Source of the DNA: Pseudomonas sp. B21-015
GTDB lineage: Bacteria; Pseudomonadota; Gammaproteobacteria; Pseudomonadales; Pseudomonadaceae
Reading direction: 5' to 3'
NCBI RefSeq assembly: GCF_024749285.1
Contig: NZ_CP087196.1
Coordinates: 620,001-684,000 of the forward strand
DNA: 64,000 nucleotides
Below the pieces are notes generated by a model, which was not told the DNA's origin, ran no database searches, and was given only the letters and a program-made list of their open reading frames with translations. Both the position numbers and the translations under genes were made by a program. Positions within the stretch are counted from its first letter, which is position 1; the number at the start of each line of letters is the position of its first letter. This document shows positions 19,142 through 27,945 of this stretch, piece by piece.

Positions 19142-19297
19142 AGAAGCGCTCCTTCAGGTGGATGGGACAGTCGAGACCTATACATATAGTCCACCTCCAG
19201 TCGGAGATGTTCAGATAGTTAGGCGGCTATGTTACTCAAAATTACACAGCGATTGGCCACGAATCTTTGAGAAAGCTAATTGCAGCGCCGGTAATGA

Positions 19298-21736
19298 TCA
19301 TTTTGCCACTTGCCAAAGCGTAGACGGGCACGGTCCGCTGGCCAGACAGCGCCATCCACCGTCGGCCCGATTCAGTCGTTGTGCCGCAGCCAGCAAGGCT
19401 TCACGGTCGATCATCAGAATCGCCTGAGGCAGATGTTTCAGGTAATCCGACGAGTGGCCGGCCAGTTTGCCCTGCCAGAGCAGTTCGGCGGCTTGGGCGT
19501 TGGGCAGGGCGGTATCGTCGAATTGATCGGCCAGGGCTTGGCGCTGAGCGATGAAGGTCGCGTCATCGATGCTTTCGATCATCCCTTCCAGTTCGCTGAG
19601 GAACTGTTCGATGTGCTCCAGCAAGTCCAGAGGTGCGACGCTCGGTGATTGCACGCCAAACAGCATCCCTGTCTGACCGTTTAACTGGCGTAGTCCGCTG
19701 AATACGGCGTAACCGAGTTGCAGCTCCACCCGCAGGCGCTGGTAGAACGGCGTCTGGCATACGTGTGCAAGCACACGCCAGGCGGCCTCATCGGCAATGT
19801 CATGGGTTGCTGTCGGACAAAAGAGTAACAGCGCGTGTTCGCTGGAGCCGGTATCGACGGAGTTCCACAGATGCTGCGAGCGAATCGACGGAGGCGGCGT
19901 CAGTTGACTGTCCGCAGTGCCGGGAATACGACTCAAGGCAAGCCCCATCGCTGCTTGAGTCTGGGCAGACAGGCCTGTCGCCAGGCCATCCCAGCGTGCG
20001 CTTGACCAGAGTTGCTGTAAGTCATCTGAGATCGCGGCGTGCTCAAGGCATAGATCGGGCAGTGCCTTGAGCAATTGTCGAATCGGCATCAACGCAATGG
20101 ACGCCGGCTCTTCCTGTGAGAAATCGGCATCAGGTTTTGTCAGTTCTTTCAGCGCATGTTCGAGGATTGTCGGCATCGGTTCCTGCAGCCCCGTCATTTT
20201 CAGCAGCCATTCATTGCCCGATGCACTGAAGGAAACGTCGACACCGGCCTGATGTGCATCTTCGCGCAGCATCTGCAGGCTGTTTTCCAGATTCGACTGA
20301 AGGCGGCTGTGAGGTGCGAACTCCAGGCGCCAGCGCAGATAAACCGCACCTTCATCCGTGTTATCCGGCAACGCCTGACTGAACTGCATCGGCGATCGTT
20401 CGCGGCGACTGCGTGAGCGATCCTGGGCAAAAGTCCGCAGGCCGCGATGGGCGCTGGTCTGGCCGCGAATCAATCCGGCATTCGAGGCTGGAGTCTCGGC
20501 GCGCAAAAACGGGTTGGGTGTCGGCAGCTGCCACTGACCGGTGAAGTTATCCACAGCGCAAATTTGTTTCAGGATTGCCTTGAGGGCGACGACACCCTGT
20601 TTGGATAACCCCAATTCAAGTTGCCCGCTGTCCCATTGGGCCAGTTGCAAGGCGCTGCTGACTTGCTGCTGGCGCTGTAGCAGAACTGCATACTCTTCGC
20701 GCAGCTCGGTCCAATCCTGGCGGGAGGCAAAAAAAACCAGCCAATCCAGAAGCCGTTCGCGGATCATGCTGGCCGGTTGCGTGGTGTTGGCGGGCCGTGT
20801 GAATTCGATGTGCAGCAGGGCTTGCCCGGCGTAGTGATAGAGCGGCGCGGCTTTCAGGGTGTCCGCCAGACCGGAGTCTCGTAGCTGTGCCAACAGGCCG
20901 CCGGGTTTTGCGGCGTTCAACCAATGGCACAGGAACGCCAGCGCTTCGGGCGATGAGTCGGGCAGCGCTTCGAAGGTGAACAGCAAATCCAGCCGACGCG
21001 CTCCAGCCTGTTGATAACTATTGTCCGAAAAGTCCATCAACAGGGCAGGCTCTGTCTGGGGGACTTTCTCCCCGGCGGTAATGGCAACGGCAAACATCTG
21101 CGCCATCCCCTTCAATTCATCCAGACTCTGCGGGCCGGCCAGGCTCAACGTCATCTGCCCGGTCTGATAAAACTGCTGATAGAAGTCCTTCAACGCTTGC
21201 TGAAACTCGGGCTGCGGAACCGGCAGGCTGTAACGGTTTCCAGCATGAAATGCCCGTAATGGGTGAGCCGCCGAGAGCCCGTCAAACAGCGCAAATTGCT
21301 GTTGGGCCGTGGCGTCTCGCGACCAGGCGACAAATTCGGCGTGCAGCACTTCTCGTTCTCGCCGTTGATCGTCCGGATTCATACGCGGATGAGCGAGCAT
21401 GTCTGACAAACGCTCCAGCCCACCGCTAAACGCCTGAGGCGGTAGTTCGAAAAAGAAGTCCGTCGTACGTTCGCTGGTGCGCGCATTCACCTGCCCGCCA
21501 TGACCTTGTACGTAGGCCATCAGCCCTTGCTCTGCGGGAAAGCGCTCTGTACCCAGGAACAGCAAGTGCTCAAGAAAGTGCGCCAGCCCCGGCCAGGCCA
21601 ATGGCACGTCGTGACTGCCGGCAGCGACCCGCAACGCGGCGGCGCAGCGCTTCAATTCCGGAGCATGACGCAGCGTCACCCGCAGGCCATTGGCGAGGGT
21701 TTCAGTGTGGAGGCGAGGGTGATTCGGCGCAGGCAT
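19298..21736 (-). CDS. pqqF: M16 zinc metallopeptidase
   Basis: Insulinase-family protease, 812 aa, associated with PQQ maturation, probably cutting the crosslinked PqqA peptide. The zinc motif is the inverted HFLEH (His53, Glu56, His57) in LAHFLEHLLFLGTERFP. The C-terminal half is the catalytically inactive M16 repeat. ATG 21736 with GGAAG just upstream is preferred over GTG 21742. It lies immediately upstream of pqqA and in the same direction, as in other fluorescent pseudomonads. Confidence 0.92.
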   Translation of the reverse strand: MPAPNHPRLHTETLANGLRVTLRHAPELKRCAAALRVAAGSHDVPLAWPGLAHFLEHLLFLGTERFPAEQGLMAYVQGHGGQVNARTSERTTDFFFELPPQAFSGGLERLSDMLAHPRMNPDDQRREREVLHAEFVAWSRDATAQQQFALFDGLSAAHPLRAFHAGNRYSLPVPQPEFQQALKDFYQQFYQTGQMTLSLAGPQSLDELKGMAQMFAVAITAGEKVPQTEPALLMDFSDNSYQQAGARRLDLLFTFEALPDSSPEALAFLCHWLNAAKPGGLLAQLRDSGLADTLKAAPLYHYAGQALLHIEFTRPANTTQPASMIRERLLDWLVFFASRQDWTELREEYAVLLQRQQQVSSALQLAQWDSGQLELGLSKQGVVALKAILKQICAVDNFTGQWQLPTPNPFLRAETPASNAGLIRGQTSAHRGLRTFAQDRSRSRRERSPMQFSQALPDNTDEGAVYLRWRLEFAPHSRLQSNLENSLQMLREDAHQAGVDVSFSASGNEWLLKMTGLQEPMPTILEHALKELTKPDADFSQEEPASIALMPIRQLLKALPDLCLEHAAISDDLQQLWSSARWDGLATGLSAQTQAAMGLALSRIPGTADSQLTPPPSIRSQHLWNSVDTGSSEHALLLFCPTATHDIADEAAWRVLAHVCQTPFYQRLRVELQLGYAVFSGLRQLNGQTGMLFGVQSPSVAPLDLLEHIEQFLSELEGMIESIDDATFIAQRQALADQFDDTALPNAQAAELLWQGKLAGHSSDYLKHLPQAILMIDREALLAAAQRLNRADGGWRCLASGPCPSTLWQVAK

Positions 21737-21774
21737 GAGCACTTCCAGAGCAGAGAAGCGCTCATGCTAGCGGA

Positions 21775-22569
21775 TTAGGCCTTGTTCAGCTCGCCGTATA
21801 GCTCGGGACGGCGGTCGAGGAAGTAACGATTGGCGGCGCGGGAATCGATCATCAGCTGACGATCCAGTGCACCGACAATCAGCGCTTCATCAAGTCCGGC
21901 CTGGGCGATGTGGCTGCCATCCGGCGCGGCGATGCTGCTCTGGCCGCAATACTGGATATCGCCTTCGTGCCCGCAGTAGTTGGCGTAAGCCACATAACAC
22001 TGGTTTTCGAAGGCGCGTGCGCGGACGGTGACGTCGGCGATGAAGTCGTAGGGAATCATGTTCGCCGTCGGCACCAGAATCAGCTCGGCGCCGGCCAACG
22101 CCAGGCGCCGGGCGTTTTCCGGGAACTCCAGGTCGTAGCAGATCAAAAAGCCAAGCTTCCAGCCGTTGAGTTCAACCAGCGGAAACTCATCCGGCCCGGG
22201 GCTGAACATCGAGTGATCAAGGTCGCCGAACAAGTGAGTCTTGCGGTAGTTACACAGCCGCTCGCCATTGGCGTCGATCAACTGCACGGCGTTGTAGATC
22301 TGCCCGTCTTCGGTACGCTCCGGGTAGCCATACAAAATGGCGATCCCCGTCGCCTTGGCAATGCGCGCGATGTGCTGCGCCGATTCACCGTTGTGCACCT
22401 CCGCCAGCACGCTGACTGCATCGGCGCCGATGTTGTAGCCGGTCAGGAACATCTCCGGCAGCACCAGCAAATCCGCGCCCTTGGCCTCCAGCGCCAGTTG
22501 ATGCAGGCGTTGCAGATTGCCTGCGACGTCCAGGGGTAGCGGTGGGCATTGGTAAAGGGCTACGCGCAT
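21775..22569 (-). CDS. davA: 5-aminovaleramide amidohydrolase
   Basis: Nitrilase-superfamily amidase, 264 aa, that hydrolyses 5-aminopentanamide to 5-aminovalerate and ammonia, the second step of the aminovalerate route of lysine breakdown. The catalytic triad is visible: Glu39 in VLPEMFLTGYN, Lys110 in YRKTHLFG and Cys144 in LICYDLEFPE. It lies 12 nt downstream of davB, so the two are co-transcribed. The pairing with davB separates it from other C-N hydrolases. Confidence 0.92.
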   Translation of the reverse strand: MRVALYQCPPLPLDVAGNLQRLHQLALEAKGADLLVLPEMFLTGYNIGADAVSVLAEVHNGESAQHIARIAKATGIAILYGYPERTEDGQIYNAVQLIDANGERLCNYRKTHLFGDLDHSMFSPGPDEFPLVELNGWKLGFLICYDLEFPENARRLALAGAELILVPTANMIPYDFIADVTVRARAFENQCYVAYANYCGHEGDIQYCGQSSIAAPDGSHIAQAGLDEALIVGALDRQLMIDSRAANRYFLDRRPELYGELNKA

Positions 22570-22581
22570 TTCGGATTCCTC

Positions 22582-24264
22582 TTACTCGGGCAGGGCGATC
22601 GGACCGATCTCGTTGAACACATCGCCTGGACCCGGGTTTTCGGCGTGAGTTTCACCGCCGAAGTGTTTCATGATGCCCCACACCGCGTTGAGCGATGTCT
22701 GCACCGCGCCTTCGACCCAGGCCGGTGTCCACGAAACGTCGTCGCCGGCGATGAAAATCCCGCGCTGCTCGGGCGGCATGTCGTCCTGCATGAAGTGCGC
22801 GTACATGCGCTGATTGTAGCGATAGTGGCCGGGCAGGGCGCCTTTGAAGGCCCCGAGGAAATGCGGGTCGGCTTCCCACGACACGGTGATCGGATCGCCG
22901 ATGATCCGCGCGGCGATATCGACTTTCGGGTAGATCTTCTTCAACGCATCCAGCGCCAGCTTCACGCGCTTTTCCACTGGCTGCGGAAGCATTTTCAGCG
23001 CGTCGCTCATCCACGAGTACGACAGGCAAATCACTCCAGGCTTGTCGTCGCCGTTATCGAATAGGTAGGTGCCACGGGTCAGGCGGTCGGTGAGGGTCAT
23101 GCTCATCAGGTCGCGGCCGGTTTCCGGGTCCTTGTCCTTCCAGAATGGGCGATCGACCATCACGAAAGTCTTCGACGACTGCATGTAGCGGGTGCGGTCC
23201 AGAGCCATCCACATCTTTTGCGAGAACAGGGTTTCGTCGCATTCGATCTGGGTGGTCAGCAACCAGCTCTGGCAAGTGGTCAGCACCGCTGCGTATTCAC
23301 GGGTGTCGCCCCAGTTGTCGGTGACGGCAAAGCGGCCGTCTGCCGCGTGGGCAATTTTCTTCACGCCGGTACGCGGCGCGCCGTTGTGCAGCGAGCTGAG
23401 GCTGGTGCCTTCAGGCCAGTGCACGCAACGCTCCGGCACATGGCGCCAGATTCCCTGTGGCACTTGTTCCACGCCGCCGACTACCAGGTGTTGGTGATCG
23501 TCGCAGTTGGTCATCACCACGCGGAAGATTTCCAGCATCGAGTTGGGGAAGTCCGAATCCCAGCCGCCGGTGCCGAAACCGACCTGGCCGAATACTTCGC
23601 GGTGATGGAACGAGAGCTTGGCGAAGGCTTTGGAGGTGGCGACGAAGTCGTAGAAGGTGCGGTCGTCCCACAGCGGCACCAAGGTGTTCCACAACTCCTT
23701 GAGGCGCGGTACGTCGCGGTCGCGAATGGCTTGCTGGATCTCGCCGAAACGCGAACCGTCTTCCAGGGCATCGGCCCAGGCATCAGCGACTTCCTGGAAC
23801 AGTGCAGGAAGATCCGCCAGTTTCTGTGCGTAATGGGTTTTGCCTTCCAGATCGATCACCGTGCTGCCAGACGCGGGGGTCAGCGGGTTCGGGAAAGGCT
23901 TGGTCTCGAGGCCGAGCTTGTCGACATAGTGATAAAACGCCGTGGATGACACTGGAAAACGCATACCGCCGAGTTCGGCGATGATGCCGTCGGCGCCGTT
24001 GAACGCCTGGGAGCGCAAACGACCGCCCATTTTCGAGGCTTCGTAGACGACGGGTTTCAGGCCCAGTTTCATCAGTTCATAGGCGGCCACCAGGCCTGCA
24101 ATGCCAGCCCCGACAATCGCCACCTCGGCGCCGTGATGGTGCGCCGGAATGCTGCCCAGCCCGGCCGGGTGCTCGATCCAGTCGTCGAAGGCGAAAGGAA
24201 AGTCCGGGCCGAAAATAGTGACCGGTTTTTTACCGTCTGCAGGATGGCGATTGTTCTTGTTCAT
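22582..24264 (-). CDS. davB: L-lysine 2-monooxygenase
   Basis: FAD amine-oxidase-family monooxygenase, 560 aa, that decarboxylates and oxygenates L-lysine to 5-aminopentanamide. The Rossmann FAD motif VAIVGAGIAGLVAAYELM begins near residue 47, followed by GGRLRSQ. The C-terminal FAD segment IFIAGDDVSWTPAWVEGAVQ is near residue 510. It is followed closely by davA, and an Lrp/AsnC regulator is encoded just upstream on the same strand, a likely controller. Confidence 0.93.
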   Translation of the reverse strand: MNKNNRHPADGKKPVTIFGPDFPFAFDDWIEHPAGLGSIPAHHHGAEVAIVGAGIAGLVAAYELMKLGLKPVVYEASKMGGRLRSQAFNGADGIIAELGGMRFPVSSTAFYHYVDKLGLETKPFPNPLTPASGSTVIDLEGKTHYAQKLADLPALFQEVADAWADALEDGSRFGEIQQAIRDRDVPRLKELWNTLVPLWDDRTFYDFVATSKAFAKLSFHHREVFGQVGFGTGGWDSDFPNSMLEIFRVVMTNCDDHQHLVVGGVEQVPQGIWRHVPERCVHWPEGTSLSSLHNGAPRTGVKKIAHAADGRFAVTDNWGDTREYAAVLTTCQSWLLTTQIECDETLFSQKMWMALDRTRYMQSSKTFVMVDRPFWKDKDPETGRDLMSMTLTDRLTRGTYLFDNGDDKPGVICLSYSWMSDALKMLPQPVEKRVKLALDALKKIYPKVDIAARIIGDPITVSWEADPHFLGAFKGALPGHYRYNQRMYAHFMQDDMPPEQRGIFIAGDDVSWTPAWVEGAVQTSLNAVWGIMKHFGGETHAENPGPGDVFNEIGPIALPE

Positions 24265-24374
24265 GGCTGACCTTGCTGGCGACCCGACGCAGGATGCGCG
24301 TCTGAGTATAGGAAAAGATGGCAGCCATTCTAGAGAGCGTAGAACACGTTAATAAGACGCAATGTGTCGTCGTT

Positions 24375-24393
24375 TTGCTAATTGTATGAGCAA
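24375..24393. promoter_or_regulatory. possible Lrp-type site upstream of davB
   Basis: TTGCT (24375-24379) and AGCAA (24389-24393) form an inverted repeat with a 9-nt AT-rich spacer, a shape common for Lrp/AsnC sites. It lies about 110 nt upstream of davB and downstream of the Lrp-family gene. Only the repeat is seen; binding is inferred. Confidence 0.3.
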
Positions 24394-24423
24394 TATGACG
24401 ATACATCGCTACACACTGCCCGG

Positions 24424-24450
24424 TGTGGGAGCGAGCCTGCTCGCGATGAG
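24424..24450. repeat. single REP element
   Basis: One REP copy (core GGGAGCGAGCCTGCTCGCG) without an inverted partner, between davB and the Lrp-family gene. Confidence 0.8.
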
Positions 24451-24485
24451 GCCCGATCAGACAATCAAGAGTTATCGGTTGAAAC

Positions 24486-24947
24486 TCAAACCGGCTGCCC
24501 CCGATCAATCTTGCTACTCAAGATGATCGACGTCGTCGTCTTCTCCACCCCATCCACACTGCCAATCTGATCCAGCAACTGATCCAGCTGCTCTGGCGAA
24601 TCGGTGCGCAACCACGCCACATAGTCAAACTCGCCACTCACCGCGCACAGCTGCTGCACCTGAGCCATGGCGCCAAGACGCCGCAGCACTTCCTTGCCAG
24701 ACCTCGGTTGCACCGTAATCCCCACGTACGCCTGCAACCCGCCATCTATCACGCGCTGACCCAGGCGCACACCGTAACCGGTGATCACCCTGGCCTTTTC
24801 CAGCCGCGCCAGGCGCGAAGTGACGGTCGTGCGGGCAATCCCCAATTGCCGGGCGAGCATGGCCACGCTTTCACGGGCATTGATCTGCAAGGCCGCGATC
24901 AATTGGCGGTCGATTTCGTCGAGAACGGGCGGGCGAGTGTCAGGCAA
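24486..24947 (-). CDS. Lrp/AsnC-family regulator
   Basis: A 153-aa regulator with an N-terminal helix-turn-helix (LDEIDRQLIAALQINAR and LGIARTTVTSRLARLEKA) and a C-terminal RAM ligand domain (AYVGITVQPRSG ... SGEFDYVAWLRT). TTG 24947 with GGAG 7 nt upstream is preferred; the frame continues 16 codons upstream without a better ribosome site. The location directly upstream of davBA on the same strand suggests control of lysine catabolism, with lysine or a product as ligand. That is inference. Confidence 0.87.
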   Translation of the reverse strand: MPDTRPPVLDEIDRQLIAALQINARESVAMLARQLGIARTTVTSRLARLEKARVITGYGVRLGQRVIDGGLQAYVGITVQPRSGKEVLRRLGAMAQVQQLCAVSGEFDYVAWLRTDSPEQLDQLLDQIGSVDGVEKTTTSIILSSKIDRGQPV

Positions 24948-25073
24948 AGGTCGTCTCCAGCGGCACAGAGCAAGGGCCAAGCATGTTACAGGCACTCCAC
25001 CTCAATTGGATGGACACAAACAGTCACTCGTAGTCGAATGTGCAACCAGGGACTGTGAAGCGAGAGGATCGAA

Positions 25074-25718
25074 ATGAAGAGCATGCCTGCTGCTCTGCGA
25101 GACTATGCACTGCAGATTGCGAATCACGAAATGGCGCACTACGTCGTAGCCCGAGCCCTGGGCTTTGAAACCGGTGATGTGACCCTGAAAGTCACCGTGG
25201 CCTTGACGCACCATGGTGGGAGCTCCATTACCTTGACGCGGTCAATTTCGTCGATCGAAGCCATGAAGGAACATTTGGAAGCCCGGATGATGGTCCTCTT
25301 CGCCGGAGCGATGGGGCAGACATTACCTCCAAAGCATTCGCCCGAGAAACACGTCGATGAGCCGAAAGCGGGAGCCATCCTGAAAGGAGAGTTTGGAGCG
25401 GAACAGGATTACGCAAAAATAAGAGAGTTGCGGTACCTGCTTCGAAATATCTCCTACCCCGATACGGATCCAGCGTCGTCCGAGAGCATCATTGCTGAGC
25501 TGACAGAAATTAATGATCGCTTGTGGTTACGCACTCAAAAAATCGTAGAGGCATTGGCCGATACGATTACTGGATTGGCAGGGCTTTTGGTAGAGCGCAT
25601 GGTCATCGCGGAGCAGTGGGGTAGGCCGGCGGATACGTATGAGGTTGTGTTGACGGGGGAAATGCTTGAGCGGTCGCAGCCGGTGCAGGCCATTCCCGCG
25701 TTGAGTGTTTGGGCGTAA
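25074..25718 (+). CDS. orphan M41-like metallopeptidase-domain protein
   Basis: A 214-aa protein I recognise only by motif. It has NHEMAHYVVARALG (His18, Glu19, His22), the HExxH zinc site followed by the LG typical of the FtsH peptidase domain (M41), and later an ARMMVLFAGAMGQ segment like the FtsH helix after the site. There is no AAA domain and no membrane segment. A possible third metal ligand (Asp/Glu) is not clear. GAGG precedes the ATG with good spacing. It is the first gene of the accessory stretch after the Lrp regulator and convergent with the DUF3037 gene. A protease role is inferred. Confidence 0.75.
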   Translation: MKSMPAALRDYALQIANHEMAHYVVARALGFETGDVTLKVTVALTHHGGSSITLTRSISSIEAMKEHLEARMMVLFAGAMGQTLPPKHSPEKHVDEPKAGAILKGEFGAEQDYAKIRELRYLLRNISYPDTDPASSESIIAELTEINDRLWLRTQKIVEALADTITGLAGLLVERMVIAEQWGRPADTYEVVLTGEMLERSQPVQAIPALSVWA

Positions 25719-25735
25719 ACACCCAGAACGCCATC

Positions 25736-25815
25736 GGATGCGTTTCGGGCAGGTCGCGGTGCAAGCACCTTCACCACATCATCAATCGCCGCTTTGCCTA
25801 TCGCCGCCAGATGAG
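25736..25815 (-). pseudogene. 3' remnant of a second DUF3077 gene
   Basis: Minus-strand reading gives AAIGKAAIDDVVKVLAPRP, clearly related to AMSKAVIDDVVKGLTPRP at the end of the intact DUF3077 gene. The 60 nt at 25751-25810 match 27679-27738 with about 7 differences, in the same orientation. There is no start or N-terminal part; the DUF3037 stop codon follows directly. This is a truncated copy left by recombination or insertion. Confidence 0.65.
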
Positions 25816-25816
25816 A

Positions 25817-26626
25817 CTACTGAGCGTAGTTCTGCGCGAAAGCGGCAATTGCCTGCGTAGCCTGGAAGTCGACCAACTGCAGACCGCGCTCCTGGATGCT
25901 GGTCTTGGCAAGCTGCACCGCTTTACGGTGGCGGGGCGATTCATTCTCGGCGGGAGTGCTGACAGGGATTAGTACGTTTTTTAGTTGAATAATCCCTTCT
26001 TGTTCGGCGCGTACGAACTTCATCAGCCACTGATCGCAGTGGTCGAGTATCGCGCTTGGTTCGGCCTGATCAAAAGCCAATGGTTTGATAGCGGCCACTA
26101 CCTCGTTTCGGTGAACCAAGGGCAGGTGCAGTTTGGTCAAGTCGCCGATCAGGGTGTCATCACGGAAATTGCGGATCGATGCTTCCGAGAACATGGTTCG
26201 AATTTCTCGAACCATGAGCTCTTCGCGACGATCACGCCCCATGCCTTGGCGTTCGATATAGCGGCTATATAGCGTTCCGAGGGCCGCGTCGAAGTTTTCC
26301 ACCAATATTGAGCGCATGGGGCTAAAGCGAATCAGTGACTCCTTCGGCTCGGTCAGGAAACGAAAGTGGTTAACGATCTGCGACTCTTGGGCTTCTGTTG
26401 TCATGAGGCGAACGTTATCCAATTCATTCTGGGCAATTTCCATGGCCTTGGCGAATAGGTTGCTGCACTCGAAGAAATGATTGACCCGTTTCAGGTTTTT
26501 ACGGGCGAGCCTGTACTCCATGCGCCCTATGGCTGGAGCCGAGAGAACGATGCCGACATTGGCAAATTCTTCGGTTTCGGCAAAAGGCGCGAAGCGCACG
26601 ATGCTGTAAAGGCAGGTGTATTTCAT
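25817..26626 (-). CDS. DUF3037-family protein
   Basis: A 269-aa protein that fits DUF3037: it begins MKYTCLYSIVRFAPFAETEEFANVGIVL, with the conserved FANVGIVL segment. No catalytic motif is apparent. The start overlaps the end of the HipA-like kinase gene by 4 nt (ATGA), so the two are translationally coupled. This kinase-DUF3037 pairing is, from memory, recurrent in bacterial accessory regions; its function is not established. There is no signal peptide or membrane segment. Confidence 0.8.
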   Translation of the reverse strand: MKYTCLYSIVRFAPFAETEEFANVGIVLSAPAIGRMEYRLARKNLKRVNHFFECSNLFAKAMEIAQNELDNVRLMTTEAQESQIVNHFRFLTEPKESLIRFSPMRSILVENFDAALGTLYSRYIERQGMGRDRREELMVREIRTMFSEASIRNFRDDTLIGDLTKLHLPLVHRNEVVAAIKPLAFDQAEPSAILDHCDQWLMKFVRAEQEGIIQLKNVLIPVSTPAENESPRHRKAVQLAKTSIQERGLQLVDFQATQAIAAFAQNYAQ

Positions 26627-27366
26627 TGCAGGACGCTCCAGAATTCGTCCGATTGGCAGAGCATCAGGTTACTTTTGATTTCTTCGAGCAGAATGTCGAG
26701 CCCCGGTTTGCCGATGGATTCACACCATTCATCGGGAATGTCCAAGCATAGGTCACGAAACCGCATAGCAGTGTCGTGCATCCGCTGGCCGTATTCAACT
26801 TTGTCGACCAGATCCAGCTGCCATGTCCGATTGCTTGGGCCAAACACATGGCTTTGTGCGAATTTTTGAGCATCCAGCGGCCATTTGAACGCTTGATTGT
26901 GATCGATCAGCTGCAGCTGATTGTCGAGGCCGCACATCAGTAGGTTGGGTCGGCCGCCGAATGGCCCTAACTGACGATCACCGTTACCTACCCAGTAATC
27001 AAAGATGAAGACGGCTTTTTGCAGGTCGCTTGGAACCTGCTGTACTTGCGAATACAACATATCTGCAGCGTCCGCGACATAGGCTAGGGCGTAGCTATCT
27101 CCAGGCCCAAGATCGTTTCGTGCTTCCAGGTTGTAGCGCAGTAGGGCTGGGTCAATATAGATATAGCCATGCTCGGGGATCGGTAAGCCGAATTGAGCTG
27201 CCAGCCGGGCGCAGAGCAGCTCGGCAATCCGCTCGGTGGGCGGTAATTCCAATCCCTTGGCCACATAGTGCTTGTCATTGCTGGCTCGGCACAGAAAGGG
27301 GCGCGTGATGCCTCCCTCCAGTCGCCGGATGATCTCAACCGCTTCGATGTAGTTACCCACGGCCAT
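26623..27366 (-). CDS. HipA-like kinase domain protein
   Basis: A 247-aa protein with kinase-like features of the HipA group. Lys37 in HYVAKGL is the likely ATP-binding lysine. Asp130 in WVGNGDRQ with Asn141 in GRPNLL, and Asp155 in QLIDHNQAF, match the catalytic and Mg-binding positions. It is shorter than classical HipA (about 440 aa), lacks the N-terminal subdomain, and no HipB-type DNA-binding gene is next to it. Its partner is the DUF3037 gene. Whether it is a toxin, a defence component or something else is unknown. Confidence 0.8.
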   Translation of the reverse strand: MAVGNYIEAVEIIRRLEGGITRPFLCRASNDKHYVAKGLELPPTERIAELLCARLAAQFGLPIPEHGYIYIDPALLRYNLEARNDLGPGDSYALAYVADAADMLYSQVQQVPSDLQKAVFIFDYWVGNGDRQLGPFGGRPNLLMCGLDNQLQLIDHNQAFKWPLDAQKFAQSHVFGPSNRTWQLDLVDKVEYGQRMHDTAMRFRDLCLDIPDEWCESIGKPGLDILLEEIKSNLMLCQSDEFWSVLQ

Positions 27367-27518
27367 TACCGGTTCCCTTATAAATCAGCTTGCCAGACGA
27401 TACTGGTCTACATTGTGCTGCACCACGCCCCGCAATGTTTTTTTAGGAGAATTGCGTAGGTAAGATCCGTACGTGAAATCGGTAACACATTCGGAATACT
27501 CTGCTGCATTTACAAGAA

Positions 27519-27547
27519 GCCCTGATGCGAAAACATCGGGGCTTTTT
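27519..27547 (+). terminator. terminator in the spacer upstream of the HipA-like gene
   Basis: GCCCTGATG (27519-27527) pairs with CATCGGGGC (27534-27542, one G-T pair) and is followed by TTTTTG. No recognisable gene ends on the plus strand in the 282-nt spacer 27367-27648, so it either ends a small RNA or is a leftover. Confidence 0.65.
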
Positions 27548-27648
27548 GTTGTCTCTCAAACGGATTTGCCCGCGTTAACATTTTTAGGATCTAGCGCACC
27601 CAGGGCTTTGTACCGCATGCACCGGTGTATTTCACAGCTTATCAACCG

Positions 27649-27945
27649 CTATTCCTCGGACTCCGTCGCCGTCCGGACAGGTCGCGGTGTCAGCCCCTTC
27701 ACCACATCATCAATCACCGCTTTGCTCATCGCCGTCAGGTAGTGTGCGGCCCACGCGTGGCGGTCGGTGTCTTTTGCGTAGGCTGCGTCTTCGGCAAATG
27801 ATTTGGCGAGGGATAGCAGGTCGGAAGCTTGAGTCAATGCGTCGACGATGGGGACGCCAGCACTGACGTGAAACAGTGGCTGATCCGAGTGGTATATGAG
27901 CGGCGTGAAGCCGATGGTTTTCAGTTCTGCGGTTGTTTTGCTCAT
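27649..27945 (-). CDS. DUF3077-family protein
   Basis: A 98-aa acidic protein beginning MSKTTAELKTIGFTPLIYHS, with the DUF3077 core PLFHVSAGVPIVDALTQASDLL and a C-terminal WAAHYLTAMSKAVIDDVV. No known function, no signal peptide. The ATG at 27945 has a clear AAGGAG 7-8 nt upstream; this Shine-Dalgarno lies inside a hairpin. The gene is preceded by a long structured leader and an upstream frame. A truncated second copy lies at 25736-25815. The family is common in Pseudomonas, often in multiple copies per genome (from memory). Confidence 0.82.
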   Translation of the reverse strand: MSKTTAELKTIGFTPLIYHSDQPLFHVSAGVPIVDALTQASDLLSLAKSFAEDAAYAKDTDRHAWAAHYLTAMSKAVIDDVVKGLTPRPVRTATESEE

